Assembly: GCF_003024605.1 (NCBI RefSeq)
Contig: NZ_PYJQ01000009.1
Location: 992,001 to 1,056,000, forward strand
From: Rhizobium sp. JAB6
GTDB taxonomy: Bacteria; Pseudomonadota; Alphaproteobacteria; Rhizobiales; Rhizobiaceae
Direction of reading: 5' to 3'
Length of the DNA stretch: 64,000 bases
The position numbers were made by a program, and so were the translations under genes. The notes below the pieces were generated by a model. It ran no database searches. It had not been told where the DNA came from and saw only the letters and a program-made list of their open reading frames with translations. Each line of letters begins with the position of its first letter. Position 1 is the stretch's first letter. Of this stretch, positions 7,883 to 14,986 are shown one piece after another.

Positions 7883-8679
7883 GCGGCGGAGAACTCAATG
7901 ACCACAGCGAGTGGGCAGACCTGCTGCACGGCTTCATCGACGGCGAACTGGACGCAGCCAATGCCGCCCTTTTCCAGGCGCATCTGGCAAGCTGCGCCGA
8001 ATGTGCCGGCGAGATGGAGAATGCCATGATGGTCAAGCGTCTTTCCGCACGCGAAGGCGTCAAATGGCAGGCGCCGGACACCGTCCACGCGCGCGTACAA
8101 GCGGCACTTTCGCTGGAACAGGCCATGACAAGGCGCGCGGTCGCCCCGCATCGGGCCGAGAGCTCACTGCGGCGCCTTTGGCGATGGGTTCGCGAATGGA
8201 GTTTCGTGCCCTCGCTCGCCGTTCTGGCCGCAAGCCTCATGCTCGTGCTGAACGTGCCGCAGCAGAGCCAAACGATCGAGGATCAGCTTCTTGCAAGCCA
8301 CGTGCGCTCGATGCTGGCCGATCACCTGACCGATGTGCTGACCTCAGACCAGCACACGGTCAAGCCATGGTTCAACGGCAAGATCGATTTCTCACCGCCG
8401 GTGGTCGATCTGGCGGCACAAGGCTTCCCCTTGGTCGGCGGGAGGGTAGATTATCTCGACGGCCGGGTGGTTGCGGCGCTGATCTATCGCCGGCATGGCC
8501 ATGTGATCAATCTCTTCATCTGGCCTGCCGCCTCGGGTACCGGCCGCAATGCCGAGAAAGACGGCTACAATTTCGCCGAATGGCATGCGGACGGGCTGGT
8601 CTTCTGGGCCATCTCCGACGTCGCCGCAGCCGACCTTGCCGCCTTTCGCGACAATTTTATCCGCGCGACAAATCCATAA
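7879..8679 (+). CDS. Anti-sigma factor, zinc-finger type, single TM
   Basis: 266 residues. The N-terminus resembles a zinc-binding anti-sigma domain: LLHGFIDGELD, then HLASCAECAGEM with the H-x3-C-x2-C pattern near residues 34-41. A single membrane segment (FVPSLAVLAASLMLVLNV, near residues 112-130) precedes a periplasmic domain of about 130 residues, which may sense the signal. Coupling with the sigma gene through ATGA supports an inhibitor role. The divergent operon encodes exported or membrane proteins, so an envelope or redox signal is plausible. Confidence 0.88.
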   Translation: MSGGELNDHSEWADLLHGFIDGELDAANAALFQAHLASCAECAGEMENAMMVKRLSAREGVKWQAPDTVHARVQAALSLEQAMTRRAVAPHRAESSLRRLWRWVREWSFVPSLAVLAASLMLVLNVPQQSQTIEDQLLASHVRSMLADHLTDVLTSDQHTVKPWFNGKIDFSPPVVDLAAQGFPLVGGRVDYLDGRVVAALIYRRHGHVINLFIWPAASGTGRNAEKDGYNFAEWHADGLVFWAISDVAAADLAAFRDNFIRATNP

Positions 8680-8683
8680 CGCA

Positions 8684-8713
8684 AAAACCGGCCGCATCGC
8701 TGCAGCCGGCTTT
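8684..8713. terminator. Bidirectional terminator between anti-sigma gene and yebC
   Basis: AAAACCGGC and GCCGGCTTT arms, with a T-run on the minus side (GGTTTTTGC) and TTTGTT on the plus side. Confidence 0.5.
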
Positions 8714-8732
8714 GTTGAATAACTGCAAAGGA

Positions 8733-9479
8733 TCAGGCCGAGAGCTTGGCCAGCACTTCATCCGAAACTTCGAAGTTCGAATAGACGTTCTGAACGTCAT
8801 CATCGTCTTCAAGGCTGTCGATCAGCTTCATCAGCGACTGCGCCTTTTCTTCATCGACCGGCACGTTGTTCTGCGCACGCCAAATCGCCTTGACCGTCTC
8901 GGCTTCGCCGAGCGAGGCCTCGAGCGCCTTGGCGACTTCGCCGAGAGATTCGAAGGCGCAGATGATCACATGGCCCTCCTCGTCGCTCTCGACATCATCG
9001 GCTCCGGCCTCGATCGCCGCTTCCATGACCTTGTCGGCATCGCCAACGGTTGGCTTGTAGGTGATTTCGCCGACATGGTCGAAGGAGAAGGAGACCGAAC
9101 CGGTTTCGCCAAGCGCGCCGCCGGCCTTGGTGAAGATCGAGCGGACGTTCGAGGCAGTGCGATTGCGGTTATCGGTCAGCGCTTCGACGATGATCGCCGT
9201 GCCGCCCGGACCGTAGCCTTCGTAGCGGACTTCATCATAATTCTCGGTGTCGGCACCGGACGCCTTCTTGATGGCGCGGTCGATATTGTCCTTCGGCATC
9301 GACTGGGCCTTGGCGTTCTGGATAGCCAGACGCAGACGCGCGTTCATCGTCGGGTCGGGCAGGCCCGTCTTGGCGGCGACGGTGATTTCGCGCGCCAGCT
9401 TGGAGAACATTTTCGACCGCACGGCATCCTGACGGCCCTTGCGGTGCATGATGTTTTTAAACTGTGAATGGCCAGCCAT
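8733..9479 (-). CDS. yebC: YebC/PmpR (TACO1) family protein
   Basis: 248 residues starting [15 protein letters not shown], the strongly conserved family N-terminus; a start 15 bases upstream is less likely. Further landmarks are [31 protein letters not shown] and YEGYGPGG. The family was long annotated as a transcription regulator, and recent work links it to relief of ribosome stalling. In many rhizobia it lies next to ruvC; here about 5 kb of accessory genes intervene. Confidence 0.95.
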   Translation of the reverse strand: MAGHSQFKNIMHRKGRQDAVRSKMFSKLAREITVAAKTGLPDPTMNARLRLAIQNAKAQSMPKDNIDRAIKKASGADTENYDEVRYEGYGPGGTAIIVEALTDNRNRTASNVRSIFTKAGGALGETGSVSFSFDHVGEITYKPTVGDADKVMEAAIEAGADDVESDEEGHVIICAFESLGEVAKALEASLGEAETVKAIWRAQNNVPVDEEKAQSLMKLIDSLEDDDDVQNVYSNFEVSDEVLAKLSA

Positions 9480-9590
9480 GGCACCCCTGTTCACGTCTTT
9501 TGTTGGAATGGCCGCCTTATAAGAGCGAAGCAGCCTTCATTCAAGCAAAAAGCCGGGTAATGGCGGCGGTAGAAGCCTTGCGCCACATTC

Positions 9591-10142
9591 CTACAGCTTG
9601 ACCGCAAGCTTGCCCGCCCGAATATCCGCAACGGTTTCCATGGCCTTGTTCAATCCCTCGAGCGAGGCGCGTTCGTCCTTGATTACCGGCCGTAGATCGG
9701 GCGACCAGTCATTGATGGCGCCAATACGCGCCAGGAAAGTGCTGCCGCTTCTCATCTGTTGAATGATCCGGCCTGCCGGAACGCAACCCTGTGTATCCGT
9801 AGCCACCGCCGGATGGCTATCAACTCTGATCAATGCAGTCATGCCCGGCCCATCATGCGACAAGGCACAGACGCGTTGGGGTGTTGGTGAACTGCCGTAA
9901 TCAATGAACAAGGCCCCCGACAGGGACGTAATGCTGCAATTGCGTTTATCGGTCATTGCATCGGTTGGGCATGACACGCTCCAATTGCCAGCGGCCAACA
10001 GGTTTGCGCTTTTGCCAACAGAAACCGTTCCCTGACTGAATTTTTCGATGCGGTAGCCATCCGATGTAGTGCTTACCGGATTCGGAGAGACACACCCCGA
10101 TAGTGTCGCAGTTATGATTGTAGTCAAAAGAACCCGGCTCAT
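9591..10142 (-). CDS. Predicted lipoprotein of unknown function
   Basis: 183 residues. The N-terminus MSRVLLTTIITATLSGC ends in a lipobox-like TLSGC, so Cys17 is probably lipidated. The body has several cysteines (CPTD, RNCSI, RVCAL, QGCVP) that could form disulfides. The ATG at 10142 follows a GGGGGAGG ribosome site; the longer frame to 10172 is unlikely. I recognise no domain. It lies between yebC and an MBL-like gene on the same strand. Confidence 0.75.
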   Translation of the reverse strand: MSRVLLTTIITATLSGCVSPNPVSTTSDGYRIEKFSQGTVSVGKSANLLAAGNWSVSCPTDAMTDKRNCSITSLSGALFIDYGSSPTPQRVCALSHDGPGMTALIRVDSHPAVATDTQGCVPAGRIIQQMRSGSTFLARIGAINDWSPDLRPVIKDERASLEGLNKAMETVADIRAGKLAVKL

Positions 10143-10224
10143 GCGCCTCCCCCAATGGTACGGCACAATCAATCATGGCTAGCGGAAGTTGCATAGATGG
10201 CGGGATATATCTCAACGAAAATTG

Positions 10225-11064
10225 TCATAGCCCCTTGAGCACATAGATCAGCGGCTTATGCGGCAAGGTCTTCACCGACACCGTGACGCTCGGTGTCGGC
10301 GCATAGGCAACGTCGAAGTCTGGGCCGAACAGGGCCAGGAACTGGTCGATCGGCGGCCCCCAGCGATGCATGGGCAGGATCAGCGACGAACGCAGACGCT
10401 TGACGACGCGGCTCATGCTGTCAGCCCCCATGGTCAGCCCGCCATCGACCGGCACCATCACCACATCGAGCCGGCCGATCTCGGCATATTGCTGGTCGGT
10501 GAGCTCGAAATGCAGATGTCCGAGATGGCCGATGCAAAGGCCCGCGACTTCGAAGATGAAGATGGAATTGCCGTTGGCCTCGATGCCGCCACCCCAGGAG
10601 CGGATATCGGTGACGACATTGCGGATGAGCGTATCACCGATTGCCATGCGGATCTTTGCGGGCTCTCCGGGCACGTCGCTCCACCCGTGCAGCACATATT
10701 TGATCGCCGGATCTGGGGTCAACGTATAGTGGCTCGGATGCGCCTTATTCATCGTCACGACCTCTGGCGTATAAGGCGGCTGATAAGCGCCGCTATAATC
10801 CGTGGCGATGGAAACGCCGCCAGGCGTTTCGATGAAAAGCGTGGCATGGCCGAGGAATGTGATCTTCACATCACCGTCGACGGGATCATTGGCAAGTGTC
10901 GGGCCAGGACGAGAAAAGCTGGCGAAAGTCGCTTTGGGGACGGATTGCGCGATCGCCTGACATTGGCTGGGCTGCGGGCGCGAAGGTATTTGCTGGGCAT
11001 TTACCGCACTCCAGCAGAAGGCCAATGACAGAAAAAACACGGCAAGCACAGGAAATCGCGGCAT
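10225..11064 (-). CDS. Secreted MBL-fold-like protein with altered metal motif
   Basis: 279 residues with a signal peptide (FPVLAVFFLSLAFCWSAVNA at the N-terminus). The fold is suggested by FLGHATLFIETPGGVSIATD and by C-terminal MVPVDGGLTMG and LILPMHRWG blocks, as in UlaG-like metallo-hydrolases. The canonical HxHxDH is replaced by NKAHPSHY, so metal binding at the usual site may be partial or lost. Rhizobia carry many such paralogues. The role is unknown. Confidence 0.75.
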   Translation of the reverse strand: MPRFPVLAVFFLSLAFCWSAVNAQQIPSRPQPSQCQAIAQSVPKATFASFSRPGPTLANDPVDGDVKITFLGHATLFIETPGGVSIATDYSGAYQPPYTPEVVTMNKAHPSHYTLTPDPAIKYVLHGWSDVPGEPAKIRMAIGDTLIRNVVTDIRSWGGGIEANGNSIFIFEVAGLCIGHLGHLHFELTDQQYAEIGRLDVVMVPVDGGLTMGADSMSRVVKRLRSSLILPMHRWGPPIDQFLALFGPDFDVAYAPTPSVTVSVKTLPHKPLIYVLKGL

Positions 11065-11135
11065 GACGCCATCCCCTCAAGCCCGATAGTGGCGAAAGGA
11101 TGCGGCACGAGTTGATACAGGTCCAGCGACAATCG

Positions 11136-11159
11136 GACGCGATTGCTCACAATCGCGTC
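11136..11159. repeat. Perfect 10-bp inverted repeat
   Basis: GACGCGATTG, four bases, then CAATCGCGTC. It lies between the YmdB-like gene end and the MBL-like gene start. Neither strand has a T-run, so it may be a transcript-stabilising hairpin or a protein-binding palindrome rather than an intrinsic terminator. Confidence 0.6.
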
Positions 11160-11192
11160 ATCATAAGGCGATGATGAATTATCGGCCGGCGT

Positions 11193-12017
11193 TTAGCGCC
11201 AGAACTCCGGAATGGTTTCCGCCAGCCGCGGACCGAGCCGCAGCGGTGCGATCTTTTCGGCCAGCCCGGTCGCGTCGGAGATCTCGACGCCGACGCCGCA
11301 TATGGTGGCTGGCCCCGAAGCCGCTTCGAAGCGGCCCTTCGGCATCTTCGAAATGAAGCGGTTGAGGGGCTCCTCCTTCTCCATGCCGAGCGAAGAATCG
11401 TAATCGCCGCACATGCCGGCATCCGACATATAGGCCGTACCCCCATTCAGGATCTGCGCGTCCGCGGTCGGCACATGCGTATGCGTGCCGACGACGAAGC
11501 TGGCGCGGCCATCGACGAAATGGCCGAAACATTGCTTTTCGCTCGTCGCTTCCGCATGGAAGTCGAAGACGATGGCGTCGGCCTGTTCCTTCAGCGGGCA
11601 GGCATCGAGAATAGCCTCTGCCGACTTGAAAGGGTCGTCCAGCTCCGGATGCATGAAGACGCGGCCCATGATGTTGGCTACGAGCACGCGCGCGCCGTTA
11701 CGGGCATAATAGAGGCCGGAACCCCGGCCGGGCGTGCCGGCCGGATAGTTGGCGGGGCGCAGGAACTGGTCGTGGCGGTCGCAGAAAACAACGGCTTCCT
11801 TCTGGTCCCAGACATGGTTGCCGGTCGTCACGACATCGGCGCCCGCATTGATCGTCTCAAGGAAGATGTCTTCGGTGATACCGAAGCCGCCGGCGGCATT
11901 CTCGCCGTTGACGATGACGAAATCGAGCTTCAGGTCGGATACGAGCCCCGGCAGGCGGTCCCACACAGCGGTCCGTCCGGTCTTGCCGACCATGTCACCC
12001 AGAAAAAGCAGCCGCAT
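11193..12017 (-). CDS. YmdB-like metallophosphoesterase (TIGR00282 family)
   Basis: 274 residues starting MRLLFLGDMVGKTGR. The dinuclear metal motifs are visible: GD at 7-8, NGENAAGG near 39, TGNHVWD near 67, and VGTHTHVPTAD near 178. Homologues such as Bacillus YmdB are phosphodiesterases acting on 2',3'-cyclic nucleotides. It follows the cyclo-ligase gene by three bases on the same strand, so the two are co-transcribed, an arrangement common in Rhizobiales. Confidence 0.92.
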   Translation of the reverse strand: MRLLFLGDMVGKTGRTAVWDRLPGLVSDLKLDFVIVNGENAAGGFGITEDIFLETINAGADVVTTGNHVWDQKEAVVFCDRHDQFLRPANYPAGTPGRGSGLYYARNGARVLVANIMGRVFMHPELDDPFKSAEAILDACPLKEQADAIVFDFHAEATSEKQCFGHFVDGRASFVVGTHTHVPTADAQILNGGTAYMSDAGMCGDYDSSLGMEKEEPLNRFISKMPKGRFEAASGPATICGVGVEISDATGLAEKIAPLRLGPRLAETIPEFWR

Positions 12018-12020
12018 TCG

Positions 12021-12608
12021 CTATCCAATCACTTCCGAAACGAAACTGAGTCCGCTCTCGGTCAAAATCGCGTCAAGACGGACATCATGCGGCTCCGCAG
12101 GTACTGATGGCACTTCTTGGCAATCGAATGCAATGCCGATCAGCCGCGGATCCAGGCCTTTTTGATGCAACTGCTCGATCGCGCGGTCGTAATAGCCGGC
12201 GCCATAACCTATGCGATGGCCGCTTCTGTCGAAGGCCGAAAGCGGCACCAGCATGACGTCCGGATCCAGCACCGCCGCATCAGGTCCGGGACCGGAGGTC
12301 CCGAATCCAACCGGAACCAACGGTACCCCGGCAACGAGCTCGCGAAAGACGATCGTGCTACGATCAAGGATCACGGGCACGCAAAGCCGCGCCCCACGCT
12401 CCCGCAGACGCGCCATCAACGGCCTTATGTCCACTTCAGAACGGATCGGCAGGAAGCCGGAGACGATATCGCCTGGCCCGATATCGATGGCGTCACCGCC
12501 GTGCGCCACCATGGCCAGACCTTTTTCGATGCGGTCTTCTGCCGGAATGGCGTCCCGCGCCGCCAGGCGCTCGTTGCGATATCGGGCTTTCAGCTCTTTG
12601 GGAGTCAT
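12021..12608 (-). CDS. 5-formyltetrahydrofolate cyclo-ligase
   Basis: Converts 5-formyl-THF to 5,10-methenyl-THF with ATP. From the ATG at 12608 it has 195 residues, the family length. Motifs include RYRNERLAARDAIP, GFLPIRSEVDIRPLM and the C-terminal VPLSAFDRSGHRIGYGAGYYDRAI. The frame continues upstream to 12713, where an ATG overlaps the HAD gene stop (TGATG), so a longer coupled form cannot be excluded. In many proteobacteria this gene follows the 6S RNA; here the 6S locus is about 11.6 kb away. Confidence 0.93.
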   Translation of the reverse strand: MTPKELKARYRNERLAARDAIPAEDRIEKGLAMVAHGGDAIDIGPGDIVSGFLPIRSEVDIRPLMARLRERGARLCVPVILDRSTIVFRELVAGVPLVPVGFGTSGPGPDAAVLDPDVMLVPLSAFDRSGHRIGYGAGYYDRAIEQLHQKGLDPRLIGIAFDCQEVPSVPAEPHDVRLDAILTESGLSFVSEVIG

Positions 12609-12712
12609 AGGATCTTCGCGAAATTTATATTGTCGCGAAACCATAATGAGCCGGTCGCCCGTTGCAAAGCGCGAAAGCGACATGCAGTGGTCGCGCAAAG
12701 GAGTGAACTGCA

Positions 12713-13387
12713 TCAGCCTTTGCGGATGATCGACAATTTTCCGTCGCCATCCACATGCGCGCGAACATTTTCATAATTCTGCAATGTGGTGTGATTGGTC
12801 TCGATCGGATGCGAATGCGTGGCCGTGATGACCACCACATCCGCACCTGCCGCCTCGCCCGCCTTGACTCCGGCCAAGACGTCTTCAAACACCAGGCATT
12901 CCGAGGGGCTGAGGCCGAGGCGCTGCGCGCCGAGAATATAGCCCTGCGGATCGGGCTTGCCGACCTTCACGTCTTCGGCGGTGACCATGAAGCGCGGCAC
13001 CGGGATCCCGGCGGCGTCCAGACGCGCGAGCGCCAGACGATAGGGCGACGAGGTGACGATCGCCCAGCGCTCCGGCGGCAGCGACGCGAGGAAATCGACG
13101 GCGCCCGGCAGCGCGATCACACCCTCGACATCGGCAATCTCGGCTTCGGTGATCTTCAGCGCCTCTGCGACCGGATCGACGCCAGGCAGATTCAACTGAC
13201 CGATCGTATCGACCCCGCGCTTGCCATGCATGGTCGGCATGAACTTCTCGACATCAAGACCCTGAGCGCGCGCCCAGTTGCCCCAGACACGTTCGGCAGC
13301 GGCAATCGAATTGATGATGGTACCGTCCATGTCGAACAGGAAGCCGGAATAGGTCTTGGTGAAGGCGGAATTCATTGCGGCGGACAA
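12713..13387 (-). CDS. HAD-superfamily phosphatase (HAD-IA)
   Basis: 224 residues with motif I FDMDGTIINS (nucleophile D near residue 19), motif II VTSSPYRLA, the motif III region KVGKPDPQGY and motif IV VFEDVLAGVKAG. This fits beta-phosphoglucomutase/glycerol-phosphatase-like HAD-IA enzymes; the substrate is unpredictable. The start could be 13387 or 13375. It is translationally close to the cyclo-ligase frame (TGATG). Confidence 0.88.
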   Translation of the reverse strand: MSAAMNSAFTKTYSGFLFDMDGTIINSIAAAERVWGNWARAQGLDVEKFMPTMHGKRGVDTIGQLNLPGVDPVAEALKITEAEIADVEGVIALPGAVDFLASLPPERWAIVTSSPYRLALARLDAAGIPVPRFMVTAEDVKVGKPDPQGYILGAQRLGLSPSECLVFEDVLAGVKAGEAAGADVVVITATHSHPIETNHTTLQNYENVRAHVDGDGKLSIIRKG

Positions 13388-13588
13388 GGGCGGACCTTTC
13401 TGGATAAGACGGTGAGCGACTGCGGCAAACGCGACGCTCTTACTGTGAGCCCTTCTCGACTAGCGGCAGCCATCGCAAGAAGCAAATAAATGCTGCGCAG
13501 GACGCTCGGGAAAAGTGAATTTGAGACAGTGACTGAGGAAAGACGAGAAAAGGCACGCGGCAGCAAGAGAGGCCGCGCGCCGTGAGCA

Positions 13589-14986
13589 TTATTCGCCGAG
13601 GCGGCTCTTCAGGCCGTTGATGATATGGTTCGCCAGGGCTTCGTAATCGTCATCGAAATGGTGGCCGCCATCCATGGCGATGACCTCCGCGCCGGTGCCC
13701 TTCAGCAGCGGGCAGGCGACATCTTCGTCATCATCCTTGCCGTAGACGCATTGCACCATCTTCGGATTGATCGACTTGAGGTCGTTGACGGGATCGCCGC
13801 CCTTGCCCTCGCTCGAAGCCCCTAGCCAGCCCATGACCGAGATCACGTAGTCGACCTTCTGCGACAAGGACAGCAGCGACATCTGGACGATCTTGTCCTT
13901 TTCGGCCTGAGGCAGGCGGTTATAGCTCGCCGGCAGCACATCGGCGCCAAAGGAATAGCCGACCAGCACCACATGCTTGACCTTGAAGCGCTTGGTGTAG
14001 AAGTCGATGATCCGGGCAAGATCATTGGCGGTCTGCAGCGGATCCCTCTCGGACCAGAAATAATGCAGCGAATCGACGCCGACGACCGGGATGCCCTGAT
14101 CCTGCAGGTAGCTGCCGACCTCCTTGTCGATATCGCGCCAGCCGCCATCGCCCGAATAGACGATCGCGAGCGTGTCCTCGGTCGGCGTCGTTTCCATGAC
14201 ATCGAGGGGCAGGCCGAGGGGCGACTTGGAACTGTCGATCGTCTTCATCAGATCGGCGAGCGAAGCCTCCAGCGTCGCATAGGTGTCGGCATTGTCGGAA
14301 TCCGTAGTCTGGACTTCGGGATGATCCTTCTGGATGTCTGCAACATGGTCGCGGCCATCCTTCGGGGCATTTGCCGTAAAGGTCACGAGAATAGGATTGG
14401 GTAGCGCACCCTCCTGCAGACCGAAGGACACCATATCGCCATCGGTCTTCTTCTCGGCCGGCGTGCAGAGTTCCTGCTTCAGGCCGATGCCGGCAGTCGG
14501 ATCGACGGCCAGCGTACCGGCAACGGTCGCATCCGGGGTCTGCGCCGCGATCGTGAGCGCCATGGCGCCGCCGGCGCCAACACCGGCGATGATGGGCAGT
14601 TGATAGGTGCTGTCGGCAAAGGAGCGCTGCACCTGCTGGCTCAGCGATTCCAGATCCGCGACGATATAGATGCAGCCGTCGTTCTTGCTGACATCATAAC
14701 TATTGAGCGAAGCCAGAAAGGACGGATAGTCGATGCCGATGACGAGCGAACCATTGGCGACGAGCTTGTCGGCAACGGCCTTCTCCTTGTCGCCCCAGCC
14801 GGCGAGATCGGAAATCAGGACGACTTCGTTCGAAACCTTGCCATGCGGTCGCATGATGTGCGGCGCCGGGATTACGCCCAGATCATATTTCGTATCATCG
14901 GCCTCAGCCCGCGCCTGGCCCGACACCAGCAGGCCCGCCGACAGCACGCATGCAAAAGCCAATGACATTGCGTATTTCAAGATCAT
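13589..14986 (-). CDS. acvB: AcvB/AtvA virulence-type protein, lysyl-PG hydrolase family
   Basis: 465 residues with an N-terminal signal peptide, so periplasmic. It has a duplicated alpha/beta-hydrolase-like layout. The C-terminal VirJ-like half contains VGYSFGADVLPA (Ser nucleophile of a GxSxG element, near residue 348) and a C-terminal MDGGHHF. The family includes Agrobacterium AcvB and Rhizobium tropici AtvA, and AcvB has been reported to hydrolyse lysyl-phosphatidylglycerol. Its ATG overlaps the lpiA stop by four bases, the known lpiA-atvA operon organisation, which is acid-inducible in R. tropici. Confidence 0.93.
   Translation of the reverse strand: MILKYAMSLAFACVLSAGLLVSGQARAEADDTKYDLGVIPAPHIMRPHGKVSNEVVLISDLAGWGDKEKAVADKLVANGSLVIGIDYPSFLASLNSYDVSKNDGCIYIVADLESLSQQVQRSFADSTYQLPIIAGVGAGGAMALTIAAQTPDATVAGTLAVDPTAGIGLKQELCTPAEKKTDGDMVSFGLQEGALPNPILVTFTANAPKDGRDHVADIQKDHPEVQTTDSDNADTYATLEASLADLMKTIDSSKSPLGLPLDVMETTPTEDTLAIVYSGDGGWRDIDKEVGSYLQDQGIPVVGVDSLHYFWSERDPLQTANDLARIIDFYTKRFKVKHVVLVGYSFGADVLPASYNRLPQAEKDKIVQMSLLSLSQKVDYVISVMGWLGASSEGKGGDPVNDLKSINPKMVQCVYGKDDDEDVACPLLKGTGAEVIAMDGGHHFDDDYEALANHIINGLKSRLGE

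Noticed and set aside
7911..9467. 518-codon plus-strand frame
   Set aside because: Runs in another frame of the anti-sigma gene and antisense to yebC; no family similarity.
13589..14986. AcvB as evidence for a tumour-inducing pathogen
   Set aside because: AcvB/AtvA is common on rhizobial chromosomes with lpiA; there are no vir or T-DNA genes.
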